Assembly: GCF_023898865.1 (NCBI RefSeq)
Contig: NZ_JAGSOV010000064.1
Location: 1 to 64,000, forward strand
Direction: 5' to 3'
DNA: 64,000 nt
Source of the DNA: Pseudonocardia humida
GTDB lineage: Bacteria > Actinomycetota > Actinomycetes > Mycobacteriales > Pseudonocardiaceae
This document shows positions 25,121-33,105 of the stretch, piece after piece. The position numbers and the translations under genes are program-made. Every line of letters starts with the position of its first letter. Within the stretch, counting starts at the first letter, position 1. The notes below the pieces were generated by a model that did not search any database, had not been told where the DNA came from, and saw only the letters and a program-made list of their open reading frames with translations.

Positions 25121-26257
25121 GTGCGCGACCTGCTCCGCTCCGCGTGGCGCGAGCCCCGCGCCCCCGGCGCCCCGCCGCCGACCTGGCGGGACCGGGCGCT
25201 GGTCGGCGTGCTCGTCCCGCTCGCGGTCGTCGAGGGCGTGCTGCGCCCGGAGCTGCCCGCCCGCGGTCTCTGGGTCCCGGTCGCCGTCGGGCTGCTGATC
25301 ACGCTGTACTGGCGGCGCACGCACCCGCTGGTCGTGGCCGTGATCGGCTTCCTCGCCACGGCGACGGCCACCCTGCTGTCGGGCGGCGAGCAGCCCGGGC
25401 TGGTCACGCTGGCGGCGATGCTGCTGCTGCCCTACGCGCTGTTCCGGTGGGGCTCCGGGCGCGAGGCCGTGCTCGGAGCGGCGGCCCTGCTGGCCGGCCT
25501 CGTCGTCGCCACGGCCACGGCCGACCGCCTCCCCGACGCCGTCGGCGGCGCGACCGCGCTGACGACCGGCCTCGCGCTGGGCCTGGCGCTGCGCTTCCGG
25601 GCCGGGGCCCGCGCCCGCGAGCTCGACCAGGTCAAGCTGCTCGAACGCGAGCGGCTCGCGCGCGACCTGCACGACACCGTCGCCCACCACGTCTCGGCGA
25701 TGGCCATCCGCGCCCAGGCCGGCATCGCGACCGCCGACTCCCGGCCGGAGGCCGCGGTGGACGCGCTGCGCCTGATCGAGTCGGAGGCGGCGCGCACGCT
25801 CGCCGAGATGCGCGCCATCGTCCGGGCCCTGCGCCCGGCCCGACCTCCGGACCTCGTGCCGACCCCCGGCCTCGCCGACGTGGCCGAGCTGGCCCGGCCG
25901 GGCCGCGACGGCCCCGCCGTCGAGGTGGAGATCAGCGGCGAGGTCGACGGCCTCGCGCCCGCCGTCGGAGCGGCGCTCTACCGGCTGGCCCAGGAGTCGG
26001 TGACCAACGCCGTGCGGCACGCCCGCTCGGCGACGCGCGTGCTGGTCGACGTCCGGGCCGACGACACCGCCGTCCACCTGCGCGTGAGCGACGACGGCGA
26101 CGTCGCGCACCCCCGCCCGGAGGCCGCGGCGGGCTACGGGATCCCCGGCATGGTCGAACGCGCCGACCTGCTCGGCGGCACCTGCGAGGCCGGCCCGAAC
26201 CCCGACCGCGGGTGGACCGTCAGCGCGGTGCTGCCGCGCGGCGGAGCGATCGCATGA
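25121..26257 (+). CDS. NarL-type sensor histidine kinase (HisKA_3)
   Basis: 378 residues: four to six hydrophobic segments in the N-terminal half (about 15-155), then the HisKA_3 box ERLARDLHDTVAHHVSAM with the phospho-acceptor His, and an HATPase with N-box YRLAQESVTNAVRHA and G-box GYGIPGM. No extracytoplasmic sensor domain of size, so it probably senses the membrane or within it. I choose GTG 25121, which lies 6 nt after TACGAT; the longer frame adds only 13 residues. It overlaps its response regulator gene by an ATGA. Unlinked to any transporter, so the regulon is unknown. Confidence 0.9.
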   Translation: MRDLLRSAWREPRAPGAPPPTWRDRALVGVLVPLAVVEGVLRPELPARGLWVPVAVGLLITLYWRRTHPLVVAVIGFLATATATLLSGGEQPGLVTLAAMLLLPYALFRWGSGREAVLGAAALLAGLVVATATADRLPDAVGGATALTTGLALGLALRFRAGARARELDQVKLLERERLARDLHDTVAHHVSAMAIRAQAGIATADSRPEAAVDALRLIESEAARTLAEMRAIVRALRPARPPDLVPTPGLADVAELARPGRDGPAVEVEISGEVDGLAPAVGAALYRLAQESVTNAVRHARSATRVLVDVRADDTAVHLRVSDDGDVAHPRPEAAAGYGIPGMVERADLLGGTCEAGPNPDRGWTVSAVLPRGGAIA

Positions 26258-26937
26258 GCCGGACGGGCATCGACCCGGGCGGGGACGTTCGGGTGCTGGT
26301 GGCCGACGACCAGGAGATCGTGCGCACCGGCCTGGTCATGATCCTGGACGCGCAGCCGGGGATCGTCGTCGTCGGCGAGGCGGGCGACGGCGGGCGGGCC
26401 GTCGACCTCGCCCGCGACCTGCGCCCGGACGTCTGCCTGTTCGACATCCGCATGCCCGGCGTCGACGGCATCGAGGCCACCCGCAGGTTGGCCGGACCCG
26501 GCGTCGCCGACCCGCTCGCCGTCGTCGTCATCACCACGTTCGACCTCGACGAGCACGTCTACGCGGCGCTGCGCGCCGGGGCGCGCGGGTTCCTGCTCAA
26601 GGAGGCGGGCCCGGCCCTGCTCGCCCAGGCCGTGCACGCCGCGGCCCGGGGCGACGCGCTCATCGCCCCGAACATCACCGCGCGGCTGCTGTCGGCCTTC
26701 GCGGGCTCGGGGGCGGCCTCGTCCCCGGCCCCGCCCGTCGCGGCGCTGACCGAGCGCGAGGAGCAGATCCTGGCCACCGTGGCCCGCGGGCGCACCAACG
26801 GCGAGATCGCCACCGAGCTGCACATCAGCCTGAGCACGGTGAAGTCGCACATCGCGAGCCTCATGGCCAAGCTCGGCGCCCGCAACCGCGTCGAGGTCGC
26901 CATCTGGGCATACGAGACCGACCGCGTGAAGCGCTGA
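26254..26937 (+). CDS. NarL/FixJ-type response regulator
   Basis: 227 residues. Receiver domain with VLVADDQEIVRTGL (acidic pocket), phospho-acceptor Asp in CLFDIRMPGVDG, the switch Thr in VVITTFD and Lys in LLKEAG. C-terminal LuxR-type helix-turn-helix: LTEREEQILATVARGRTNGE and LHISLSTVKSHIASLMAKLG in succession. Starts at the ATG overlapping the kinase stop, so the two form a cognate pair. All catalytic positions are intact. Target genes are not evident. Confidence 0.92.
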   Translation: MSRTGIDPGGDVRVLVADDQEIVRTGLVMILDAQPGIVVVGEAGDGGRAVDLARDLRPDVCLFDIRMPGVDGIEATRRLAGPGVADPLAVVVITTFDLDEHVYAALRAGARGFLLKEAGPALLAQAVHAAARGDALIAPNITARLLSAFAGSGAASSPAPPVAALTEREEQILATVARGRTNGEIATELHISLSTVKSHIASLMAKLGARNRVEVAIWAYETDRVKR

Positions 26938-27034
26938 CCGGCCGGAAGTACGACGCCCCCGTCGCACCATCGGCCGGGACGGTTCGAGCCTGTCCGGCGA
27001 TGTGCCGCGACCGCCCGCTCGGCACGCTCGTGGC

Positions 27035-28093
27035 ATGACCTCCACACCACCCCGGCACTCGGGGGAGCCCGCGGCGGACACCGCCGACCGCCGCACCATG
27101 AAGGCCGTCGTCCAGCACGGCTACGGCCCGCCCGACCGGGTGCTCGCGCTGGAGGACGTCGCCGTCCCGGCCGTGGGGGAGGGCGAGGTGCTGGTCCGGG
27201 TGCGGGCCACCGGCGTCAACACCCCGGACTGGCTGACGGTGGGCGGCGTGCCCCGCATCCTGCGCCTGCAGGCGGGGCTGCGGCAGCCGAAGGCCCCGGT
27301 GCGCGGCAGCGACGTCGCCGGGACCGTGGCGGCGGTCGGGCCCGGGGTGCGCGACCTGCGCCCCGGCGACGAGGTGTTCGGCTCGCTGTGGACCAAGTCC
27401 ATCGCCGCGGGCGCTGGCACCTTCGCCGAGTTCACCCTCGCCCCCGCGACCCAGCTCGTCCGCAAGCCCGCCGGGCTCTCGTTCGAGGAGGCCGGGGCGT
27501 CGGTCATGTCCGGCCTCACGGCGCTGCTCGCCGTGCGGGACGTGGGCCGGGTCGGCCCCGGTTCGCGGGTCCTCGTCAACGGCGCGTCGGGCGGTGTCGG
27601 GACCTTCGCCGTGCAGATCGCGAAGCGGCTCGGCGCGCACGTCACCGGCGTCTGCGGCCCCGGCAACGTCGAGATGGTCCGCTCGCTCGGGGCCGACGAC
27701 GTCATCGACCACACGGTCGAGGACTACACCCGCGGCCCCCAGCGCTTCGACGTCGTCCTGGACAACGTGCTCAACCACCCGCCCGCCGCGACGATCGCGG
27801 TCCTGCGACCCGGCGGCACGTTCATCCCCAACAGCGCGGGCGAGGCGAAGGGCCTGCTCGGGGGCCTGCCCCGGGTCGTGCGGGCCAAGCTGGCGAGGCC
27901 GCGGACGGCCACCGTGCGCAGCGTCGAGTGCGACGTGACCCGCGAGAACCTGGACGCCCTCTCCGCGCTCCTCGCCTCCGGCGAGGTCAAGGTGATCATC
28001 GAGCGGAGCTACCCGCTGGCGGACGCGGCGGGCGCGGTCGCGCACATGGCGACCCGCCGGGCCCGGGGCAACATCGCCATCACCGTCCGGTAG
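27035..28093 (+). CDS. NAD(P)-dependent alcohol dehydrogenase / quinone oxidoreductase (MDR family)
   Basis: 352 residues of the medium-chain dehydrogenase/reductase superfamily. GroES-like N-terminal domain with VLVRVRATGVNTPDWL and GSDVAGTVAAVG; Rossmann domain with VLVNGASGGVGTFAVQIAK (NADPH-binding AxxGxxG form). No zinc-ligand cysteine cluster, so it belongs to the zinc-free quinone-oxidoreductase/enoyl-reductase branch. Start MTSTPPRH at 27035; MKAVVQHGYG at 27098 is a plausible alternative since the first 20 residues are unconserved. It stands alone between a two-component system and a transport lipoprotein. Confidence 0.88.
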   Translation: MTSTPPRHSGEPAADTADRRTMKAVVQHGYGPPDRVLALEDVAVPAVGEGEVLVRVRATGVNTPDWLTVGGVPRILRLQAGLRQPKAPVRGSDVAGTVAAVGPGVRDLRPGDEVFGSLWTKSIAAGAGTFAEFTLAPATQLVRKPAGLSFEEAGASVMSGLTALLAVRDVGRVGPGSRVLVNGASGGVGTFAVQIAKRLGAHVTGVCGPGNVEMVRSLGADDVIDHTVEDYTRGPQRFDVVLDNVLNHPPAATIAVLRPGGTFIPNSAGEAKGLLGGLPRVVRAKLARPRTATVRSVECDVTRENLDALSALLASGEVKVIIERSYPLADAAGAVAHMATRRARGNIAITVR

Positions 28094-28306
28094 CCGGGCG
28101 GGCGACCGAGACATCCGGCGTAGTCGACCTACGTCGTGCGGCCGCCACGCGGCCGTCATCGGCCAGGTTCGCCGCCGTTGCCGCGCCCCATACGCTCGCA
28201 GTCGCCATGTGAGATCGACCACGACGACGACGGGGCGTGGACGGGGGTGCGTGCCGGCCCCGCGACCGCCCGTGAGACACGCAGTCCACTGACAAGGGAG
28301 TCGGGC

Positions 28307-29968
28307 ATGGGCGCTTTCACGACATCGAGGTGGCGCCGCTCGCGCCCGATCGCGCTCGCCGCGACGGGGCTGGCGGCCCTGCTGGTGGCCGGTTGCGGGG
28401 CCGCCCCCGGGATCAACGGCGCGAGCGGCGGGTCCGGGCCCGGCGGCGAGAGCGTGATCCGGACCATCGACCCCTACGGCGGCGACCCGGCCGTCGAGGG
28501 CACCCCGAAGGCTGGCGGGGTCCTGATCATGGGCACCGACCGCGAGGCCGCGGGCTTCGACCCGACGGCGCAGAACACCAACCAGGCCGCGACCGCGGTC
28601 TACGACTCGCTGCTCAAGCTCGCGCCCGGCGGCGTGGCCGAGCCGTACCTGGCCGAGTCGATGGAGACCTCCGACGCCGGCACGACGTGGACGATGGGCC
28701 TGCGCGACGGCGTCCAGTTCTCCGACGGCACGCCGCTCGACGCCCAGGCCGTGATCGTCAACGTGCAGCGCCACATCGACAAGAAGTCCTCGCCAGGGCA
28801 CCGCTTCGCCGAGCCGATCGCCTCGATGCGCGCGGTGGACCCGCTGACCGTCGAGTTCGTCCTGAAGCAGCCCTTCGGGCAGTTCCCGGTGGCGTTCGCG
28901 CAGAGCTTCACCACCGGCGCCCTCGGCATGATCATCTCGCCGGCGGCGCTGGCCCAGTTCGGCGACCAGATCGTGTCCAACCCCGTCGGGGCCGGGCCGT
29001 TCGTGCTCTCGAGCTGGACGCGCGACTCGAAGATGACATTGACGAAGAACCCGAACTACTGGCAGAAGGACAAGGGCCTACCGCGCCTGGACGGGCTGGA
29101 GTTCCGGCCGCTGCCCGACACCGAGTCGCGCTACGCCTCGATCGAGAACGGCGACGTCGACCTGATCTTCGGCGGCTACCACACCGAGCTGCTGCGCGGC
29201 GCGGAGAATCCGAACCTGCGCGTGTACTACGGCTCCGGCAGCGGCGCGGAGTGGAGCCACTTCAACGTGGAGAAGGCGCCCTTCGACGACCGCCGCATGC
29301 GGGAGGCGTGGATCCGGGCGATCGACCGCAACGCGATGGCCGCCACCCAGTACCGCGGCCAGATGGAGGCCGCCGACGGCTACTTCGGCGCCGACAGCCC
29401 GTACAACACGCCCGAGGCCACCGCCGCGTGGCCGACCTACGACCTGGAGAAGGCCAAGCAGCTGGTCCAGGAGTACGTGGCCGAGGGCGGCAGCGCCACC
29501 GTCGTCTACAAGACCACGAACGCGCCGAACCGGGTGCAGTTCGCGGAGTTCCTGCAGGCGCAGATGGCGGCCGTGGGGATCACCGTCGAGCCGCAGTTCT
29601 ACGACCTGGCCCAGTACTCATCGCAGGTCGTGCAGAGCGGCGACTTCCAGGTCGCGGGCAACGTCGGCGGTCCGGTCGACGCTCCCTACCCGGCCACGTC
29701 CAACGTGTTCCACACCGGGGGCAGCCAGAACTACGGCCGCTACTCCAGCCCGGAGGTCGACGCGCTGCTGGACAAGGCGGCCGCCAGCATCGACGACGCC
29801 GAGCGCACGCAGCTCTACCAGCAGCTGCAGCTGATCACCAACCAGGACCTGCCGCTGGCCTACTACAGCCGCGGCTACCTCTCCACGGTGGCCAAGCCGG
29901 AGGTGAAGGGCGTGGTGCGCTACCTGACGCGCGACATGTTCTTCGCGACCACCTGGCTGGACCGCTGA
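28307..29968 (+). CDS. ABC transporter substrate-binding lipoprotein, family 5 (OppA/DppA-like)
   Basis: 553 residues. Signal peptide with basic n-region (RWRRSRP), hydrophobic core and lipobox LLVAGC (Cys at about residue 30), so it is a lipoprotein on the outer face of the membrane. The mature part has the family-5 order: YDSLLKLAPGG, AESMETSDAGTTWTMGLRDG-type segments, FSDGTPLDA and NPVGAGPFVLSSW. Such proteins bind peptides, nickel complexes or oligosaccharides. ATG at 28307 after AAGGGAG. No permease or ATPase gene is adjacent, so it is an orphan that must share a transporter encoded elsewhere. A strong inverted repeat follows the gene. Confidence 0.92.
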   Translation: MGAFTTSRWRRSRPIALAATGLAALLVAGCGAAPGINGASGGSGPGGESVIRTIDPYGGDPAVEGTPKAGGVLIMGTDREAAGFDPTAQNTNQAATAVYDSLLKLAPGGVAEPYLAESMETSDAGTTWTMGLRDGVQFSDGTPLDAQAVIVNVQRHIDKKSSPGHRFAEPIASMRAVDPLTVEFVLKQPFGQFPVAFAQSFTTGALGMIISPAALAQFGDQIVSNPVGAGPFVLSSWTRDSKMTLTKNPNYWQKDKGLPRLDGLEFRPLPDTESRYASIENGDVDLIFGGYHTELLRGAENPNLRVYYGSGSGAEWSHFNVEKAPFDDRRMREAWIRAIDRNAMAATQYRGQMEAADGYFGADSPYNTPEATAAWPTYDLEKAKQLVQEYVAEGGSATVVYKTTNAPNRVQFAEFLQAQMAAVGITVEPQFYDLAQYSSQVVQSGDFQVAGNVGGPVDAPYPATSNVFHTGGSQNYGRYSSPEVDALLDKAAASIDDAERTQLYQQLQLITNQDLPLAYYSRGYLSTVAKPEVKGVVRYLTRDMFFATTWLDR

Positions 29969-29987
29969 CCCCCTGACCCCTCCGACC

Positions 29988-30064
29988 CCTGACCCGTCGA
30001 GAACGAACTTGTTGTCACCAACAGGCCCTGTTGATGACAACAGCTTCGTTCTCGACGGGTCAGG
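29988..30064. terminator. Long near-perfect inverted repeat, probable terminator
   Basis: Two 37-nt arms pair with 3 mismatches around a 3-nt centre. The outer 20 nt (CCTGACCCGTCGAGAACGAA and its complement) are perfect; the inner part (TTGTTGTCACCAACAG / CTGTTGATGACAACAG) is unusually AT-rich for this genome. It begins 19 nt after the stop of the OppA-like gene. There is no T-run on either side, so intrinsic termination is uncertain; a protein-binding site or mobile-element remnant is possible. Confidence 0.6.
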
Positions 30065-30229
30065 CCCGTTCACCGGCTGCCGCCGCGGCCCGCGTCAGCC
30101 ACCGGGGGTACCCGCCTGCGACCGGTGGTGTACGGCAGTGGCACCGCGCGTGGTGGATGCGCATCCGGGTCCGCACGCAGCACCATGGGACCGTCGGCGG
30201 TGCACCGAACGCGGATCGAGGGCGGCTGG

Positions 30230-31420
30230 ATGGTCGAGACGATGCGGGCGGCCGTGCGCCGCGCTCCGTCGTCGCCGGTCGTGGCCGACGCGGCGCTCGG
30301 CGCCTGCGTGGCGGTGGGCGTCCTCGTCGCCGCGTTCGCCGGGCTCGACCTCGGCGGCGGGCCGGATCCCCGCCCGCCGGACCTGGCCGCGTCCGGTCTG
30401 GCCGCGGTGGTCGTCGCGGCGATCGCGGTGCGCCGCCGCCACCCCGTCGCGGCGCTGGCCGTGCTCAACGCGGTCGCCCTCGCCTGGTTCGCCGTCGGTC
30501 TTCCCGGGCGGCTGATCACGCTGGTCCCGCTGGTCGGCTGCTACACGCTCGCCGCCCACCGGGGCTGGCGGTGGGGCCTGGCCGGCGCCGTGCCCACCGC
30601 GCTGGTCCACGTCGTCGCGATCCGGGTGGTGCTCGGCGACGTCGCGACCGTCGGCGTGGTCCCCGACGCGGTGCTGCTGGTCGCCACCGCGAGCAGCGCG
30701 GGCGCGGCCGTCGGCTACCACCGGGCGGTGCTCGCGGCCACCCGCGACCGCCTCGACCGGGAGACCCGCGCCCGCGAGGAACGGGCCCGCCACCTCGTCG
30801 TCGAGGAGCGGCTGCGCATCGCCCGCGAGCTGCACGACGTCTTCGGGCACGCCATGGCCACCGTCAGCGTGCAGGCCGGGGTGGGCCTGCACGTCGTCGA
30901 CCAGCGCCCCGACCAGGCCCGCGCGGCCCTCGCCGCGATCAAGGGCATCTGCGACGAGGGGCTCACCGACGTCCGCACCATCCTCGGCATCCTGCGCGCC
31001 GACGCCCCGGCCGAGGAGTCGCCGGGCGCGCCGCGGGGCGGGCTCGACCGGCTCCCCGAGCTGCTCGACACGACCGGGACCACGGGCCTGCGGGTCGAGC
31101 TGAGCGTCGAGGGCGACCCGCGCCCGCTGCCCGTTCCGGTCGACCTGGCCGCCTACCGGATCATCCAGGAGGCGCTGACCAACGTGCTGCGCCACGCGGG
31201 GGCGCGCACCGTGCGGGTGGCGCTGACCCACGAGCCGTCGCAGCTGCTCATCAGGATCCGGGACGACGGGCCCACCGCGGGCGCGGACTCCCCGCGCGGG
31301 TACGGCATCGACGGGATGCGCGAGCGCGCCCGCGCGCTGTCGGGCCGGCTGACCGCGGCCCCGCACCCCGAGGGCGGCTACGAGGTGCGGGCCGAGCTGC
31401 CGATCCCGAACCGGAGATGA
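30230..31420 (+). CDS. NarL-type sensor histidine kinase
   Basis: 396 residues with about five to six N-terminal membrane helices, HisKA_3 box LRIARELHDVFGHAMATVSV containing the phospho-acceptor His, and an HATPase domain with N-box YRIIQEALTNVLRHA and G-box GYGIDGMRERA. The start ATG at 30230 (MVETMRAAVRR) is chosen because GAGGG lies about 8 nt upstream; the longer frame has no ribosome site. It is followed after 9 nt by its response regulator. The input signal is unknown. Confidence 0.9.
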   Translation: MVETMRAAVRRAPSSPVVADAALGACVAVGVLVAAFAGLDLGGGPDPRPPDLAASGLAAVVVAAIAVRRRHPVAALAVLNAVALAWFAVGLPGRLITLVPLVGCYTLAAHRGWRWGLAGAVPTALVHVVAIRVVLGDVATVGVVPDAVLLVATASSAGAAVGYHRAVLAATRDRLDRETRAREERARHLVVEERLRIARELHDVFGHAMATVSVQAGVGLHVVDQRPDQARAALAAIKGICDEGLTDVRTILGILRADAPAEESPGAPRGGLDRLPELLDTTGTTGLRVELSVEGDPRPLPVPVDLAAYRIIQEALTNVLRHAGARTVRVALTHEPSQLLIRIRDDGPTAGADSPRGYGIDGMRERARALSGRLTAAPHPEGGYEVRAELPIPNRR

Positions 31421-31429
31421 TGCACGGCG

Positions 31430-32104
31430 ATGGAGCCGATCCGCGTGCTCATCGCCGACGACGAGGCCCTCGTCCGCGGCGGCTTCCGCGTGCTCATCGA
31501 GACCGAACCCGGCATGGTCGTGGTCGGCGAGGCCGCCGACGGGGCCACGGCGGTGGACCTCGTCCGCCGGACCCGTCCCGACGTCGTGCTCATGGACGTG
31601 CGGATGCCCGGTGTCGACGGGCTGCGCGCCACCCGGGAGATCGCCGCCGACCCCGACCTCGCCGGGGTCCACGTCCTCATCCTCACCACGTTCGACCACG
31701 ACGAGCACGTCATCGAGGCGCTCGGCGCAGGCGCCGCCGGCTTCCTGATCAAGAACACCGAGCCGCGCCAGCTCCTGCACGGCATCCGGGTCGTCGCGGG
31801 CGGCGAAGCGCTGCTGTCCCCCGGGCTGACCCGCCGGCTGGTCGCCCGCCTCACCGACCGGACGGCCCCGCGGCTCAACCCGGCGGCGCTGTCGCAGCTC
31901 ACGGCGCGGGAGCGGGAGATCGTCGGGCTGGTGGCGCACGGCCTGAGCAACACCGACATCGCGACCGCACTGACCATCAGCCACGCCACCGTCAAGACCC
32001 ACGTCGGTCGCGCCCTGACCAAGCTCGGCGCCCGCGACCGCGCGCAGCTGGTGGCCCTGGCCTACCAGCACCGCCTCGTCGAACCGCCCGACCCGGTGCC
32101 GTAG
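31430..32104 (+). CDS. NarL/FixJ-type response regulator
   Basis: 224 residues. Receiver domain with IRVLIADDEALVRGGF, phospho-acceptor Asp in VVLMDVRMPGVDG, Thr in ILTTFD and Lys in LIKNTE. LuxR-type DNA-binding domain LTAREREIVGLVAHGLSNTD then HATVKTHVGRALTKLG. It lies 9 nt after the kinase gene and is its likely partner. Downstream is an unrelated RibD-like reductase gene after a 72-nt gap with its own ribosome site. Confidence 0.92.
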   Translation: MEPIRVLIADDEALVRGGFRVLIETEPGMVVVGEAADGATAVDLVRRTRPDVVLMDVRMPGVDGLRATREIAADPDLAGVHVLILTTFDHDEHVIEALGAGAAGFLIKNTEPRQLLHGIRVVAGGEALLSPGLTRRLVARLTDRTAPRLNPAALSQLTAREREIVGLVAHGLSNTDIATALTISHATVKTHVGRALTKLGARDRAQLVALAYQHRLVEPPDPVP

Positions 32105-32176
32105 GACCGATGAGGTCGGGGCGGGGTGCCGGTCTACCCATCGACAGCGACACCACCGACCCGAAGGGGCCCTCCG

Positions 32177-32791
32177 ATGGCGAAGCTCATCTCCACCCTG
32201 TTCATCTCGGCCGACGGCGTGGCCGAGATCGACCCCGACTGGCACTTCCCGTACTTCGACGAGAACATGGGCCGCGCCGTCACCGAGGACTACGCCACCT
32301 CCGACGTGCTGCTCATCGGCCGCGAGACCTACGACAGCTTCGCCGGGGCGTGGCCCGACCGGGAGACCGCGGGCGAGGACGACGCCCCGATGGCCAAGAC
32401 GTTGGGCGACATGCGCAAGGTCGTCGTCTCGCGCTCCCCGCTGGAGTTCACCTGGCGCAACTCCGAGCAGCTCGACGGCGACCTCGTCGAGGCCGTCACC
32501 GCGCTCAAGGCCGACCCCGCCGTCACCGGCGTGCTCATCCCCGGCTCGATCTCGGTGGTGCAGCAACTGCTCGCCGCCGGGCTGGTCGACGAGCTGCGGC
32601 TGCTGGTGCACCCGGTGGCGGCCCGCAAGGGCCGCAGGCTCTTCGACGACGGCGACACGCCCTACCACCTGGCGGTCACGGCGACCGAGGTGTTCCCGAC
32701 CGGGGTGATCCGGGTGATCTACTCGCCGACGGCGGCGCCGGCTCCGGTGGGGTACGACGACGTGAAGGGGAAGCTGCCCGAGGAGCAGTAG
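32177..32791 (+). CDS. RibD C-terminal / dihydrofolate-reductase-like family protein
   Basis: 204 residues of the RibD_C (DHFR-fold) family: LFISADGVAE at the N-terminus, LLIGRETYDSFAGAW, a KVVVSRSPLE strand, and the NADPH-binding VTGVLIPGSISVVQQLL followed by VDELRLLVHPV. The fold reduces small heterocycles with NADPH, but stand-alone members like this one have no assigned substrate and are not riboflavin enzymes. ATG at 32177. Length is typical. Confidence 0.88.
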   Translation: MAKLISTLFISADGVAEIDPDWHFPYFDENMGRAVTEDYATSDVLLIGRETYDSFAGAWPDRETAGEDDAPMAKTLGDMRKVVVSRSPLEFTWRNSEQLDGDLVEAVTALKADPAVTGVLIPGSISVVQQLLAAGLVDELRLLVHPVAARKGRRLFDDGDTPYHLAVTATEVFPTGVIRVIYSPTAAPAPVGYDDVKGKLPEEQ

Positions 32792-32881
32792 CCGATCGTC
32801 GGGGCTCATCCGCCTGCGCGGCCCGGGCTGCGGGCGGCCGCTCGGTGGGTTCTGCGCCGGCTTGGCGGTGCCTCTCGGTTT

Positions 32882-33070
32882 GCCTCCGGCGGCGCCTGCG
32901 CGGCGGGCGACCTCGGATCGAGCAGGGGGTCGCCCCTGCCGTCACGTCGACCCGCTCAGGTTGGCACGTCCGGCCCGGCCCCCGCCGGCTCGGTAGGTGG
33001 GCTGGGTTGGCCGGGGCGGCGGGGGCCGTGCCGGACGTGCACGCTGCGCGTGCCGACGTGACGGCAGGGG
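32882..33070. repeat. Dispersed palindromic repeat, copy C (double, inverted)
   Basis: The left part matches copy B (GCCTCCGGCGGCGCCT, GATCGAGCAGGGG, CCCCTGCCGTCACGTCGA). The right part is an inverted half: CGACGTGACGGCAGGGG (about 33054-33070) pairs perfectly with CCCCTGCCGTCACGTCG (about 32934-32950), and GGCGGGGGCC pairs with GGCCCCCGCC inside it. The result is a long cruciform-capable element in the 314-nt gap between the RibD-like gene and the DUF222/HNH gene. Confidence 0.7.
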
Positions 33071-33105
33071 CTTCGGGACCGGGGTGGGCACCGGTGGCCA
33101 CGGGG

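Noticed and set aside
28119..28133. CGTAG-TCGAC-CTACG palindrome upstream of the OppA-like gene
   Set aside because: Only five paired bases on each side and no matching partner site; too weak to call an operator.
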